Origin: Lactobacillus isalae
GTDB lineage: Bacteria; Bacillota; Bacilli; Lactobacillales; Lactobacillaceae
DNA: 64,000 nt
NCBI RefSeq assembly: GCF_947539375.1
Contig: NZ_OX443569.1
Span: forward strand, 1,116,001-1,180,000
Reading direction: 5' to 3'
The notes below the pieces were generated by a model. That model saw nothing but the letters and a program-made list of their open reading frames with translations, made no database searches and had not been told where the DNA came from. This document shows, piece after piece, positions 1-10,518 of the stretch (position 1 is its first letter; each line of letters opens with the position of its first letter). The translations under genes were made by a program, and so were the position numbers.

Positions 1-515
1 CAAACTTGTTTTTGGAAATCTATCAATTCAATAATGATTGCCAAATCTTCTAACAAGTAACTAAAGCTTCGGTCACATCCATGACTAATCCAAAGACAAA
101 TTCGATCATATAACAGATTGGTTAATTGCTTAAGTATGAGTTCAGAAAAGCTTCCACGTTCATAAACATAAGAACGAATATATGTGAAAAAATGTTCTCT
201 CATCTTTTCACATATACAATCTTGTTCACTTAAATGATAGGCATTATAGAAATATTGCTTATTATCTTGAATATAATTACATAAAATATTTAGGAGTTGT
301 CGTAAACTCCTTTTTTTATTTTTACGTAACTCTTTTCTTAGTTCTAGTAAAATGCATGCTTCAAGACAATTATTTACTTTTCCATACCGCAAATAGAAAG
401 TTTTTCTACTAATTCGTGCTTCAGAACACAGCTTAGAAATATTTACCTTCTTCACATCTGGCTTAGATAACATGTCGTGTAAAGCACTTTGAACTCGTTG
501 TAATTCTGTCAACAT
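1..515 (-). CDS. TetR/AcrR-type transcriptional regulator, C-terminus cut by window edge
   Basis: The reading frame is open from an ATG at 515 to the window edge, giving 171 residues without a stop. Residues about 24-46 (VNISKLCSEARISRKTFYLR) form a TetR-type helix-turn-helix; the rest is helical and resembles the divergent ligand or dimerisation domains of this family. An alternative ATG at 519 lies in another frame and stops after about 18 codons, so 515 is preferred, with an AAAGGAAA ribosome binding site upstream. The ligand and target genes cannot be told from the sequence. The family call is fairly secure; the exact role is unknown. Confidence 0.7.
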   Translation of the reverse strand, partial: MLTELQRVQSALHDMLSKPDVKKVNISKLCSEARISRKTFYLRYGKVNNCLEACILLELRKELRKNKKRSLRQLLNILCNYIQDNKQYFYNAYHLSEQDCICEKMREHFFTYIRSYVYERGSFSELILKQLTNLLYDRICLWISHGCDRSFSYLLEDLAIIIELIDFQKQV

Positions 516-652
516 CCATCTTAATTTCCTTTCTAAGAATGGATCACTCTACCTTTCTATGACAGTTCTATTACTTTATCAGCTTTTATAATTGTAAGCA
601 ATAGTAATAATGTAAATAGTGTTATTTTTAAATATTTCTTTAAATTTAACAA

Positions 653-692
653 AAAAGGAAATTAATCAACTTACCGTGATTAATTTCCTTTT
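653..692 (-). terminator. Intrinsic terminator after GNAT gene
   Basis: A 16-bp perfect stem (AAAAGGAAATTAATCA with its complement) and an 8-nt loop sit directly after the GNAT stop. The minus-strand copy ends in a run of six T. Confidence 0.8.
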
Positions 693-695
693 ACT

Positions 696-1265
696 TTAAT
701 CTACTTTTTTAACCATATGATCATACATGCGGTCTCCAATAGTCATTGTAGATGTTGTCTTAAACCCCATATAATCATATAAACGAGCTGCTCGAGGATT
801 ATCTTGATCAACATTCAAGCCTAATTTTTTATAACCATTTTGTTGAGCAATATCAGGAGCAATCTTAATTAATCTTTGCGCAATTCCCTCTCCCCAGTGA
901 TTAGGAGAAACTGCAATTGCGTCTAAATACCATTCATGTGGTAATGCTTCTTTATCTGAAAAAATAACTGAATCAAGCGGCAAACCAACTTTAGGATATG
1001 AGCTTTTCAATGAAATATCAATTAAGCCCTGATCATCATACCCGTACATAACAATCAACCCAATTGGACGATCCATTTCATCAGTTTCTACCCACATTCT
1101 ATTATGTGAATAGCGGTAATGAGGTGAATAGAAACCATGTTTCATCAAATCATAGAATTGGCTTTCTGGGAGTGCCTTAATTGTATCCATATCCATTTCA
1201 TCAAAAATTTGTTTTAAAATGGGATAAATTAATGGAAAATCAGTTAACTTTGCTTTTCTAATCAT
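696..1265 (-). CDS. GNAT family N-acetyltransferase
   Basis: 189-residue protein with the GNAT fold signature. Residues 113-130 (YLDAIAVSPNHWGEGIAQ) hold strand beta-4 and the acetyl-CoA pyrophosphate loop (WGEGIA), followed by the C-terminal NPRAARLYDYMGFK motif at 156-169. It should transfer an acetyl group from acetyl-CoA to an amine, but the substrate cannot be inferred. It lies 14 bp downstream of smpB in the same direction and has its own terminator, so it is probably the last gene of the secG-rnr-smpB transcript. Family assignment is firm; substrate is unknown. Confidence 0.85.
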   Translation of the reverse strand: MIRKAKLTDFPLIYPILKQIFDEMDMDTIKALPESQFYDLMKHGFYSPHYRYSHNRMWVETDEMDRPIGLIVMYGYDDQGLIDISLKSSYPKVGLPLDSVIFSDKEALPHEWYLDAIAVSPNHWGEGIAQRLIKIAPDIAQQNGYKKLGLNVDQDNPRAARLYDYMGFKTTSTMTIGDRMYDHMVKKVD

Positions 1266-1279
1266 TTTAGTCCACCTAT

Positions 1280-1735
1280 TTAGATTCCGTACTTACGATG
1301 AATTTCGCGATCTTGATCACGTTTTTTAATAGTTTGACGTTTGTCATATTGCTTCTTACCTTGTCCGACCCCAATTAAAACCTTAGCAAAACCATGTTTT
1401 AGATAAACTTTTAATGGAATAATTGCCATTCCTTGTTGAGCTTGAATGCCAGCTAAACGAGCAATTTCTCTTTTATGTAGCAATAAACGCCGTGATCTTA
1501 ACGGATCATGATTATAGCGATTACCTTCCTTATACTCACTAATATGAACATTTTCTAAAAAAGCAGAACCATTAATTATTTGAACATATCCATCACGTAA
1601 ATTAATTCTCCGTGCACGAATTGATTTAATCTCTGTACCAGTTAAAGCAATTCCCGCTTCAAGAGTTTCTTTAATAAAATAGTCATGATTTGCTTTTTTG
1701 TTTTGAGCAATCAAATTCTCTGCTTTTTGTTTCAT
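1280..1735 (-). CDS. smpB: SsrA-binding protein SmpB
   Basis: 151 residues, normal length. SmpB binds tmRNA and delivers it to stalled ribosomes for trans-translation. Visible features are the beta-barrel core with GTEIKSIR (about residues 33-40), the NLRDGYVQI segment, and the basic C-terminal tail [18 protein letters not shown] that enters the mRNA channel. The gene follows rnr by 14 bp, the usual Firmicutes order secG-rnr-smpB; RNase R degrades the defective mRNAs released by trans-translation, so the pairing is functional. Confidence 0.97.
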   Translation of the reverse strand: MKQKAENLIAQNKKANHDYFIKETLEAGIALTGTEIKSIRARRINLRDGYVQIINGSAFLENVHISEYKEGNRYNHDPLRSRRLLLHKREIARLAGIQAQQGMAIIPLKVYLKHGFAKVLIGVGQGKKQYDKRQTIKKRDQDREIHRKYGI

Positions 1736-1749
1736 CGTTTTCTTCCTAA

Positions 1750-4089
1750 TTATTTTTTATTAGTTTTGACGGTTGCGCTCTTCCGATGACGAATCTTGAA
1801 ATTATGACCATTATTTACATGAAAGGAATTATTACCCTTTCCATTGTTATTTCCACGTCCCTTATTAAAACTACGCTTTCCGCGATTATTGCTTCTTTGA
1901 GGACGTTTTGGAGCATTTGGATCATAAATTTCAAAGTCCAATTGGTGTTGTTCAACATCTGCTCTAATTAACTTAACTTTAATTGGCATACCAATCTTAA
2001 ATTGTTTGTGAGAATTACGTCCAGTTAAAGTTAACGACTTTTCATCAAAATTATAGTAGTCATCGTTTAAGTTAGAAATATGGATTAGGCCCTCAACAGT
2101 ATTTGGTAATTGAATAAACATTCCGAAACTAGTTACTGAAGAAACAATTGCGTCAAATGTTTGTCCAACCTTATCCGCCATAAATTCAGTCATCTTCAAA
2201 TCGTTTACACTACGTTCAGTGTCAATTGACTTTCTTTCTTGAGTTGAAGTTTGTTCAGCAACATCTGGAAGTTGTGACTTGAAGTGCTTTTGTGCATCCT
2301 TATCCATATTCTTATCTGCATATTCATGGATCATACGGTGAACCATCAAGTCAGAGTAACGACGAATTGGTGAAGTAAAGTGAGTATAATACTTAGCTGC
2401 TAGTCCAAAGTGTCCAAGTGGTTCTGGAGAATAATGTGCTTGTTTCAAACTACGAAGCATCATCATTTGAACAACGGCCTCTTCTGGAGTGCCTTCTGTC
2501 TTAGCCACAATCTTTTGTAAGTCTTTTGGTTTTACATCATTTGGGTCTGCCTTTACATTTAAGCCGAATGCACTTACAAACTCAAAGAATGATTGCATCT
2601 TTTCTTGGTCTGGAGTTTCATGAACACGGTAAAGAAATGGCGTATGCTTCTTGTAGTAATCTTCAGCCACTGTTTCATTTGCCATTAACATGAATGATTC
2701 AATCATTTTTTCAGCAGTACCACGCTCATGAAGAACAATGTCAGTTGGCTTGCCCTTATCATCAACAACAATCTTTGCTTCTGGTTCTTCAAAATCAATT
2801 GCACCACGTTGATGACGTTGTTTATATAAAATACTATGTAAATCAGCCATATCATGAAGCATTGGAGCTGCGTCTTCATACTTTTGTTCTAATTTTTCAT
2901 GATTATTTGGATCAAGAACCTTGTTAACATTATTATATGTTAAACGACCATGCGATTTCATAACTGATGGATATATTCTGTATCCAACGCGCTTTCCTTC
3001 TGGAGTAATTTCCATATCGCATGAAAGAACTAAGCGTTCTACTCCTTCATTAAGTGAACAAATACCATTTGACAATCTAAATGGAAGCATTGGAATAACA
3101 CGGTCAACTAAATAAGTACTGTTACCACGCGCAAAGGCTTCTTTATCTAAAGGACTACCTTCTTTTACATAGTGTGATACGTCTGCAATATGAACACCTA
3201 AGTGATAGTTACCATTAGGGAGTTTCCAAACTACAACTGCATCATCAAAGTCTTTAGAATCGTCTCCATCAATTGTAACAGCAGGTTGATCAGTAATATC
3301 AACGCGTTTTGCTTTTTCTTCTTCTGTTACATGATCAGGAATGCTATTTGCTTGATCTATTGCATCCTCAGGCCAATCAGTGCGGATGTCATTATCAACA
3401 ACAATTGACATAATATCAACGCCAGGATCATTTTTATTACCAATTGTTAAGAGTGCCACACCCTGCATTTCATCAGGTTGATCTTCATCAGGATATTTAG
3501 TAATAGAAACTTTTACCATATCACCCATTTGTGGCTTAACGCCATTATCAGTAATATTAATCTTATATTTCTTTAGTTTTCTATTTTCACTAACAACATA
3601 TCCATAAAACCCACTTGATTTAACAACTTCATCAGAATATGGATGGAATTCACCAACTAAAGTTTTTACACCGCGCTCAGTAATTTCTTCAATTTGACCT
3701 TCTGGTCCTTTACCATTCCAAGGGTTAGCACCAGCAATGATTTTTACTTTAACATGGTCTCCATCAATAGCAAATTTAGTATTGTGCTTATCAATAAAAG
3801 CATCTTCCATGCTCTCATCATCAAACTTAACAAAGCCAAAGCCTTTATCATTTGCTTTAAAAGTACCTTCGGCAACTGTGTTTAATTGATTTAACTGATA
3901 TTTACCTTGACCATCAGTTACAATTTTTTTACTATGCTCTAAAAAAGTTAACGCTTTAACAAGATCTGGGAAATTCAATCTTTGATTACGGCTTAGATCA
4001 TTTTCAAGTTGATCTACATCATATTGTTCTTGAGGATTATGTCTAAATGTTTCATAAACATCAGCTAAAACCCGTTCATTCTGTGTCAT
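1750..4089 (-). CDS. rnr: Ribonuclease R (3'-5' exoribonuclease, RNB family)
   Basis: 779 residues. RNase R degrades structured RNA processively from the 3' end and helps remove stalled mRNAs and rRNA fragments. Order: N-terminal winged helix (1-70), OB/cold-shock domains (about 75-210, [13 protein letters not shown]), catalytic RNB domain with the metal-binding DSKDFDD motif at 277-283, an S1 domain (about 640-720, [20 protein letters not shown]), and a basic, Asn/Gly/Lys-rich tail from about 727. Downstream of secG, with an intrinsic terminator between them and no strong promoter visible after it. Confidence 0.97.
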   Translation of the reverse strand: MTQNERVLADVYETFRHNPQEQYDVDQLENDLSRNQRLNFPDLVKALTFLEHSKKIVTDGQGKYQLNQLNTVAEGTFKANDKGFGFVKFDDESMEDAFIDKHNTKFAIDGDHVKVKIIAGANPWNGKGPEGQIEEITERGVKTLVGEFHPYSDEVVKSSGFYGYVVSENRKLKKYKINITDNGVKPQMGDMVKVSITKYPDEDQPDEMQGVALLTIGNKNDPGVDIMSIVVDNDIRTDWPEDAIDQANSIPDHVTEEEKAKRVDITDQPAVTIDGDDSKDFDDAVVVWKLPNGNYHLGVHIADVSHYVKEGSPLDKEAFARGNSTYLVDRVIPMLPFRLSNGICSLNEGVERLVLSCDMEITPEGKRVGYRIYPSVMKSHGRLTYNNVNKVLDPNNHEKLEQKYEDAAPMLHDMADLHSILYKQRHQRGAIDFEEPEAKIVVDDKGKPTDIVLHERGTAEKMIESFMLMANETVAEDYYKKHTPFLYRVHETPDQEKMQSFFEFVSAFGLNVKADPNDVKPKDLQKIVAKTEGTPEEAVVQMMMLRSLKQAHYSPEPLGHFGLAAKYYTHFTSPIRRYSDLMVHRMIHEYADKNMDKDAQKHFKSQLPDVAEQTSTQERKSIDTERSVNDLKMTEFMADKVGQTFDAIVSSVTSFGMFIQLPNTVEGLIHISNLNDDYYNFDEKSLTLTGRNSHKQFKIGMPIKVKLIRADVEQHQLDFEIYDPNAPKRPQRSNNRGKRSFNKGRGNNNGKGNNSFHVNNGHNFKIRHRKSATVKTNKK

Positions 4090-4140
4090 TATCTAAATTG
4101 CCTCAATTTCTTTATAAGATAAGTTAAGATAAAAGAAATT

Positions 4141-4174
4141 AAAAAAGCCCTCCTATGATCGGAAGGCTTTTTTT
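4141..4174 (-). terminator. Intrinsic terminator between secG and rnr
   Basis: AAAGCCTTCC/GGAGGGCTTT stem with a short GATCAT loop and a T run on the minus strand, overlapping the secG stop region. About 50 bp separate it from rnr; partial read-through or a weak promoter must serve rnr. Confidence 0.8.
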
Positions 4175-4406
4175 ACTTGGATGAAAGTACTGCCAAGATT
4201 AAAGCAAGAGCAAAAAAGAGAACCAACAATACAGCGGTAATCCTTTCCATTAATGCTTCAAATCCACGCTTCTTTGTCTGGCCACTAAATACTGCACCGC
4301 CGGACAATGCGTTTAAGGCATCTTGTTGCTTTTGCGGCTGCATCAATGTAGCAATAATAATTAAAAAGCTAACAATGATGAGTAGCGTCATGACGATATT
4401 ATACAA
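4173..4406 (-). CDS. secG: Preprotein translocase subunit SecG
   Basis: 77 residues with two hydrophobic segments (about 4-22 and 52-74) joined by a polar loop holding the family sequence LSGGAVFSGQTKKRGFE. SecG is the small auxiliary subunit of the SecYEG channel and assists SecA-driven export. The position before rnr and smpB is standard for lactic acid bacteria. SecA is encoded elsewhere in this window (34.5-36.9 kb). Confidence 0.93.
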   Translation of the reverse strand: MYNIVMTLLIIVSFLIIIATLMQPQKQQDALNALSGGAVFSGQTKKRGFEALMERITAVLLVLFFALALILAVLSSK

Positions 4407-4474
4407 AGCGCTGCCTCCATTACCTAAATTTCTTACTGTACTGATTTTACCATATTTAACTAACGAATGCTAAA

Positions 4475-4511
4475 AGAAAAAGGGAGTCACCTCAAGCGAC
4501 GCCCCCTTTTA
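4475..4511 (-). terminator. Terminator of the glycolytic operon (after eno)
   Basis: AAAAGGG/CCCTTTT stem, with an inner GTC/GAC pairing and internal loop, ending in a T-rich run on the minus strand, 34 bp after the eno stop. Confidence 0.75.
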
Positions 4512-4544
4512 TCTATTATTTTAACGATTAATTAAATTTTTTAA

Positions 4545-5861
<1,317 letters not shown>

Positions 5862-5887
5862 CTAATTCCGTTTAAATAAATTGTTAA

Positions 5888-6643
5888 TTAATCTTGGTAG
5901 TTTACTAATGCTAAGAATGATTCTGGATCAAGTGAAGCACCACCAACTAAACCACCATCAATATCAGGTTTAGACATTAATTCTTTAACGTTAGCTGGTT
6001 TTACTGAGCCACCGTATTGAATACGAACGTTTTCAGCAGTTTCTTCGTTGTACAAGTCTTTTACAGTTTCACGAATAGTCTTGCACATTTCTTCAGCTTG
6101 ATCAGCAGAAGCAGTCTTACCAGTACCAATAGCCCAAATTGGTTCATAAGCAATAACAAGCTTAGAAACTTGTTCTGCAGTCAAACCATCTAAAGCAGCC
6201 TTAATTTGAGCAACTACCCATTCATCTTGCTTGTTAGCTTCACGAGTTTCAAGAGATTCACCACAGCAAATAATTGGAGTTACATCATTAGCAAATAAAG
6301 CCTTAGCCTTCTTGTTAATGTCTTCATCAGTTTCGTGGAAGTAACCACGACGTTCTGAGTGACCAATAATACAGTAGTCAATACCCATTTCGTTTAAAAC
6401 TTTAGGTGAAGTTTCACCAGTAAATGCACCTTCAACTTCAAAGTATGCATTTTCTGCACCAGTATGTAAGTTTGAACCTTCAGCAGTTTTCTTTAAAACG
6501 TAAAGGTCAACTGCAGGTGCAGCAATAACTGATTCAACTTTATTTGGATCTGGTAACTTACCCTTAACTGCGTTTACAAATTCAACAGTTTGTTCAGGGT
6601 TCATATGTAACTTCCAGTTACCAGCAATAATTGGTGTACGCAT
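5888..6643 (-). CDS. tpiA: Triosephosphate isomerase
   Basis: 251 residues, full length. Interconverts dihydroxyacetone phosphate and glyceraldehyde-3-phosphate. Key residues are all present: Asn9 and Lys11 in GNWKLHM, the electrophilic His in [11 protein letters not shown] (about 93-103), the catalytic Glu in [11 protein letters not shown] (about 165-175) and the phosphate-binding loops YGGSVKP and GGLVGGASL. Lies 19 bp after pgk in the glycolytic operon, with a GGAGG ribosome binding site. Confidence 0.98.
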   Translation of the reverse strand: MRTPIIAGNWKLHMNPEQTVEFVNAVKGKLPDPNKVESVIAAPAVDLYVLKKTAEGSNLHTGAENAYFEVEGAFTGETSPKVLNEMGIDYCIIGHSERRGYFHETDEDINKKAKALFANDVTPIICCGESLETREANKQDEWVVAQIKAALDGLTAEQVSKLVIAYEPIWAIGTGKTASADQAEEMCKTIRETVKDLYNEETAENVRIQYGGSVKPANVKELMSKPDIDGGLVGGASLDPESFLALVNYQD

Positions 6644-6662
6644 TTAAAAATTCCTCCTAATT

Positions 6663-7874
6663 TTACTTGTCAGAAACACAAGCGATTCCTGGTAATTCTT
6701 TACCTTCAAGGTAGTTAAGTGAAGCACCACCACCAGTAGAAATGTGGCTGATCTTAGGAGCAATTCCCAATTGCTTAGCAGCAGCAGTTGAGTCACCACC
6801 ACCGATAATAGTTACGGCGTCCTTCAAATCAGCTAATGCACGACCAACTTCCAAAGTACCTTCTGCGTAGTTTGGCATTTCGAAAGCACCCATAGGTCCG
6901 TTCCAAACAACAGTCTTAGCATCCTTTAAGATGTCTCTGAATTTTTCAACAGTCTTAGGACCAATGTCAAGACCCATTTCGTTATCAGGAATATCATCAC
7001 CAACAACTTCGTGAGGAGCATCGTTTGAAAATTCAGTTGCTGCAACGTTATCTACAGGCAATACAATCTTGTCGCCAGCTTTTTCTAATAATTCTTTTGC
7101 AAGTTCAACTTTATCAGCTTCAAATAATGATTTACCAATCTTGTGGCCTTGTGCTGCTAAGAAAGTGTAAGCCATCCCACCACCGATTAAGATGTGGTCT
7201 GACTTAGGAATTAAGTTTTCAATAACACCAATCTTGTCGGATACCTTTGCACCACCAAGAATAGTTACAAATGGGTGAACTGGGTTTTCAACAGCGTCAC
7301 CTAAGAACTTAATTTCTTTTTCAAGCAAGTAACCAGCTGCTGCTGGCTTACCAGCCTTCTTCATAGCAGTTGCAATACCAACGTTTGAAGCGTGGCTTCT
7401 GTGAGCAGTACCAAATGCATCGTTTACGAATACATCGCCAAGACTTGCCCAGTATTCGCCAAGTTTTGGATCGTTCTTAGATTCACGTTTACCAAAGTCA
7501 TTGTCAATATCTTGGAATCTAGTGTTTTCAAGAACAACAACGTCGCCATCCTTCATTTTATCGATGGTTTCTTCTACTTCTTTACCTTCATTTTCTGGTA
7601 CAAAAGTTACAGGCTTTTCTAATAATTCACTTAAGCGTTCTGCTACTGGACGTAGTGATAATTCTTTCTTGTCAGCATCTGACTTAACACGACCCAAGTG
7701 GCTGAGTAAGATTGCCTTACCACCGTGATCAATGATGTACTTGATAGTTGGTAATGCAGCAACGATACGGTTGTCATCACCGATAACACCATTTTTAATT
7801 GGAACATTAAAGTCAACACGAACTAAAACTTTTTTACCTTTAAGATCAAGGTCTGAAACGATTAATTTAGCCAT
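6663..7874 (-). CDS. pgk: Phosphoglycerate kinase
   Basis: 403 residues. Transfers the acyl phosphate of 1,3-bisphosphoglycerate to ADP. The N-terminal signature [12 protein letters not shown], substrate-binding histidine and arginine segments ([21 protein letters not shown]), the hinge, and nucleotide loops ([23 protein letters not shown]) are in order. It lies downstream of gap, but a strong intrinsic terminator separates the two, so pgk-tpiA-eno probably receives less transcript than gap. No convincing separate promoter was seen in the 36 bp between that hairpin and the start. Confidence 0.98.
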   Translation of the reverse strand: MAKLIVSDLDLKGKKVLVRVDFNVPIKNGVIGDDNRIVAALPTIKYIIDHGGKAILLSHLGRVKSDADKKELSLRPVAERLSELLEKPVTFVPENEGKEVEETIDKMKDGDVVVLENTRFQDIDNDFGKRESKNDPKLGEYWASLGDVFVNDAFGTAHRSHASNVGIATAMKKAGKPAAAGYLLEKEIKFLGDAVENPVHPFVTILGGAKVSDKIGVIENLIPKSDHILIGGGMAYTFLAAQGHKIGKSLFEADKVELAKELLEKAGDKIVLPVDNVAATEFSNDAPHEVVGDDIPDNEMGLDIGPKTVEKFRDILKDAKTVVWNGPMGAFEMPNYAEGTLEVGRALADLKDAVTIIGGGDSTAAAKQLGIAPKISHISTGGGASLNYLEGKELPGIACVSDK

Positions 7875-7904
7875 TTAAACTAATTTACCTCCGATAGATT
7901 ATTT

Positions 7905-7938
7905 GAAAAAAGGCGGAGGAAGTAATTCCCTCCGCCTT
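7905..7938 (-). terminator. Strong intrinsic terminator between gap and pgk
   Basis: Perfect 10-bp GC-rich stem AAGGCGGAGG/CCTCCGCCTT with a 9-nt loop and a run of six T on the minus strand. It lies inside the glycolytic operon, about 40 bp after the gap stop and 31 bp before the pgk start. Confidence 0.88.
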
Positions 7939-7977
7939 CTCTCGTCTGCTTACTAAAATCAGTAATTAAATTAATGA

Positions 7978-8994
7978 TTAAAGAGTAGCAAATTTCAATA
8001 AAGTACGAACCATTTGGCAAGTGAATGAGTATTCGTTGTCGTACCAAGCAACAGTCTTAACTAATTGCTTGTCACCTGCAGTAGTTACCATGGTTTGAGT
8101 TGGGTCAAAGATTGAACCAGCAGTCATACCTAAAACGTCGCTAGAAACGATGTTGTGGTCGTTGTATGCAAATGAAGGACTTTCGTACTTCTTAACTGCT
8201 TCGTTAACTTCGTCAGCAGTTACATCCTTGCTTAAGATTGAAACTAATTCAGTTACAGAACCATCTGGAACTGGAACACGTTGTGCGTGACCATTCAACT
8301 TACCGTTCAATTCTGGAACAACAAGACCAATAGCCTTAGCAGCACCAGTTGAGTGAGGAATAATGTTGATAGCTGCAGCACGAGCAGAACGTAAGTTACC
8401 ACCACGTACAGGACCATCTAAAAGCATTTGAGTTGAAGTGTAAGCGTGGATAGTAGTCATAGTACCAACTTCAATGCCGAATTCTTTTTGTAAAGCATTA
8501 ACCATTGGTGCTAATGAGTTAGTAGTACATGAACCAGCTGAAACAATCTTGTCATCAGCAGTCAAAGTATCATCGTTTACGCCGTAAACAATGGTCTTCA
8601 AGTCTGAACCAGCAGGTGCAGAAATTAATACACGCTTTGCACCAGCCTTAAGGTGAGCTTCTGACTTAGCCTTGCTAGTGTAGAAACCAGTACATTCAAG
8701 AACGAAGTCAACACCATCGTTCTTAACCCAAGGAATGTTTTGTGCTTGTGGTTCAGCGTAAACACGGTACTTCTTACCATCAACTACGATTGAGTCATCA
8801 GTTGCTGAAACTTCGTGGTTGAAAGTACCATGAGTTGAGTCGTACTTAAGTAAGTGAGCTAAAAGTGCTGGAGTAGTCAAGTCGTTGATTGCAACAACTT
8901 CAATATCTGAAGACTTTTCGCCTAAATCCATAATACGACGGAATGCTAAACGACCAATACGGCCGAAACCGTTAATACCAATTTTAACTGTCAT
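7978..8994 (-). CDS. gap: Glyceraldehyde-3-phosphate dehydrogenase (NAD-dependent, glycolytic)
   Basis: 338 residues. Oxidises and phosphorylates glyceraldehyde-3-phosphate. The Rossmann signature [15 protein letters not shown] is at 6-20, the catalytic Cys is Cys156 in SAGSCTTN, the general-base His lies in the following [10 protein letters not shown] segment, and the NAD/phosphate region PHSTGAAKA is present. First enzyme gene after its regulator cggR (54 bp apart, with AGGAGG), followed by a strong terminator, an arrangement that favours gap mRNA over the distal genes. Confidence 0.98.
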   Translation of the reverse strand: MTVKIGINGFGRIGRLAFRRIMDLGEKSSDIEVVAINDLTTPALLAHLLKYDSTHGTFNHEVSATDDSIVVDGKKYRVYAEPQAQNIPWVKNDGVDFVLECTGFYTSKAKSEAHLKAGAKRVLISAPAGSDLKTIVYGVNDDTLTADDKIVSAGSCTTNSLAPMVNALQKEFGIEVGTMTTIHAYTSTQMLLDGPVRGGNLRSARAAAINIIPHSTGAAKAIGLVVPELNGKLNGHAQRVPVPDGSVTELVSILSKDVTADEVNEAVKKYESPSFAYNDHNIVSSDVLGMTAGSIFDPTQTMVTTAGDKQLVKTVAWYDNEYSFTCQMVRTLLKFATL

Positions 8995-9048
8995 ATCCTA
9001 TATTCCTCCTTAGGAAATATGTAAGTAACAATTTATTTTAAACGGGAA

Positions 9049-10080
9049 TTACTTCCCCTTTAAAACCAAGTTTGAGGCTCCCTCATCTGTGATTAACCAC
9101 GTCTGTTTAGGAGCATGATGCATGTAAGCTGTAATTGCAGCAGCTTTACTAGCTCCAGCTGCAATTGCAAATACATGAGGTATTTTATCTAAGTCTTCCA
9201 ATTGAAGACCAATACGTGGGATACGTTTAACAAGTCTGCCTTGTTGGTCAAAGAAATACCCGAAACATTCGGCCACAGCTCCATCATTTCGAAGCTTGGA
9301 ACTAGTCATCACATCTAGGCCACGTCTTTTCGACATGACATCTGCTCTTCCAATTCCATGTATCACCATATCACTATTATAAATGTTTGAAATCGCATTC
9401 GCAATATCTGTGTCTTGAAGTAATAAAGTCAAGGCCTCAGATGACACATTTTCTGGAAGATAAAGACCTTTATGTCTACCTCCAGTTTCAGACGCCATCA
9501 TTTGAGCGACAGTATTGCTTTGGATTTCAACACTTTCTCCAACTGCTCCTCTACCGGGAACAAATAATAAATCGCGATAACGACTTAATTTTGGAGAAAG
9601 ATGACGAGCTACTCCCGCAACTGTTGTACCACCTAAAACGGTGATAATACTTTTTCCTAATGGTAGAAGCAAATCAAGAGCTGAATTGAGTTGTTCACCC
9701 ATCAAGTCAACAACTCGTTCTTGTCGGTCCATATCACCAGGAACAATTATTGCTCGATCGATCCCTAATTTCTGTGCTAGTTCAATTTCTGTTTGACTTG
9801 CATTGAATAAGCGATCAATCAATGGAGCTGCTTCTTTTAAAGTTCTCTTTCCTTTATCAGTTAATTCCATGCCGTAGCTTTGAATGCTGATCAAACCCAA
9901 TTGTCGTAAATAATCAGTTTCAGTTCGCACATTGCGCTCGCTTAATCCTAATTTTTTAGCAACAACTCGTCGCCCAACTGGAGCTAACAGCGAAATCTGT
10001 TCGAGAACAAGAAAACGTTGCCGAATTATTTTTAAAACATCAGGAACTAAGCTTTGCAACAAGGTTAAATCCGAGTCCAT
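9049..10080 (-). CDS. cggR: Central glycolytic genes regulator CggR (SorC family)
   Basis: 343 residues. Known CggR proteins repress the gap operon and are relieved by fructose-1,6-bisphosphate. Residues 1-90 form a winged helix (VAKKLGLSERNVRTETDYLR); residues about 100-340 are the SorC-type sugar-phosphate-binding domain (LGKSIITVLGGTTVAGVARH; PGRGAVGES). First gene of the operon, with a well-formed promoter about 130 bp upstream and a GGGTC...GACCC dyad in the leader that is a candidate operator. Identity rests on both protein and context. Confidence 0.95.
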   Translation of the reverse strand: MDSDLTLLQSLVPDVLKIIRQRFLVLEQISLLAPVGRRVVAKKLGLSERNVRTETDYLRQLGLISIQSYGMELTDKGKRTLKEAAPLIDRLFNASQTEIELAQKLGIDRAIIVPGDMDRQERVVDLMGEQLNSALDLLLPLGKSIITVLGGTTVAGVARHLSPKLSRYRDLLFVPGRGAVGESVEIQSNTVAQMMASETGGRHKGLYLPENVSSEALTLLLQDTDIANAISNIYNSDMVIHGIGRADVMSKRRGLDVMTSSKLRNDGAVAECFGYFFDQQGRLVKRIPRIGLQLEDLDKIPHVFAIAAGASKAAAITAYMHHAPKQTWLITDEGASNLVLKGK

Positions 10081-10096
10081 TGCTCGCTCCCTCTAT

Positions 10097-10137
10097 TGGG
10101 TCAAAAGTGATACCACCATATGACGGTAAGCGACCCA
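10097..10137 (-). promoter_or_regulatory. Candidate CggR operator in the cggR leader
   Basis: TGGGTC at one end and GACCCA at the other form inverted arms over 41 bp. Inside, the minus strand reads GGGTC-N6-CGTC-N4-GGTGG, resembling the GGGAC-N6-TGTC-N4 layout known for Bacillus CggR. It lies between the promoter and the cggR start, where a bound repressor would block elongation, as in B. subtilis. The resemblance is partial. Confidence 0.55.
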
Positions 10138-10155
10138 AAAAGCTTAAAAATATTA

Positions 10156-10197
10156 GAGAGACGCGAATTAATCAAATTTAAATTCACATTTCTCTCT
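10156..10197 (-). promoter_or_regulatory. Hairpin in the 5' leader of the glycolytic operon
   Basis: On the minus strand GAGAGA pairs with TCTCTC at the base and GTGAATT pairs with AATTCGC above it (one G-U), separated by a small internal loop. It starts a few nucleotides after the predicted transcription start. No T run follows, so it is more likely an mRNA-stability or processing element than a terminator. Confidence 0.5.
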
Positions 10198-10208
10198 CGA
10201 CAGTTTTT

Positions 10209-10237
10209 AGTATAGCAATATCTTTTTTTAAATTCAA
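10209..10237 (-). promoter_or_regulatory. Promoter of cggR-gap-pgk-tpiA-eno
   Basis: Minus strand: -35 TTGAAT (10237-10232), 17-bp spacer, -10 TATACT (10214-10209). This predicts a start near 10202 and a leader of about 120 nt. Confidence 0.8.
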
Positions 10238-10261
10238 GATATATCCTCCAGAATAATTAAT

Positions 10262-10289
10262 TTGTACTTTCTACTTTTTCTGATATACT
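10262..10289 (+). promoter_or_regulatory. Promoter of tRNA-Arg
   Basis: -35 TTGTAC (10262-10267), 16-bp spacer, extended -10 TGATATACT (TATACT at 10284-10289), ending 14 bp before the mature tRNA. Confidence 0.65.
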
Positions 10290-10303
10290 TATTTTAGTTT
10301 GTC

Positions 10304-10375
10304 GTGCCCTTAGTGTAATGGATCGCACGTAAGATTCCGGTTCTTAAAATCTGAGTTCGACTCTCAGGGGGCGCA
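10304..10375 (+). tRNA. tRNA-Arg (anticodon CCG)
   Basis: A full cloverleaf can be folded: acceptor GTGCCCT/GGGGCGC (with G-U pairs), D stem GTGT/GCAC, anticodon stem TAAGA/TCTTA with loop TTCCGGT (anticodon CCG, reading CGG), 5-nt variable loop, T stem CTGAG/CTCAG with loop TTCGACT, and discriminator A. The gene encodes no 3' CCA, so the CCA must be added enzymatically. Flanked by its own promoter and terminator, so it is a monocistronic tRNA gene. Confidence 0.93.
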
Positions 10376-10379
10376 TAGT

Positions 10380-10408
10380 AAAGACAGTCATTGAGACTGT
10401 CTTTTTTA
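10380..10408 (+). terminator. Terminator of tRNA-Arg
   Basis: Perfect 10-bp stem AAAGACAGTC/GACTGTCTTT with a 4-nt loop and following T run, 4 bp after the tRNA. Confidence 0.85.
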
Positions 10409-10518
10409 TTCTTCTAATTTAATTACTTCCTTTATTTAGAAATAGCCTATCATTTGTAAGCATTTTCGTTATAATTAAAATTGGTGTTAATTATGTACAT
10501 AGACAGAAAGGTTATTTT

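Noticed and set aside
1786-1971. Plus-strand open frames over rnr, uvrA, uvrB, ftsK and other long genes
   Set aside because: They lie wholly inside well-supported minus-strand genes, lack ribosome binding sites and show no recognisable protein features.
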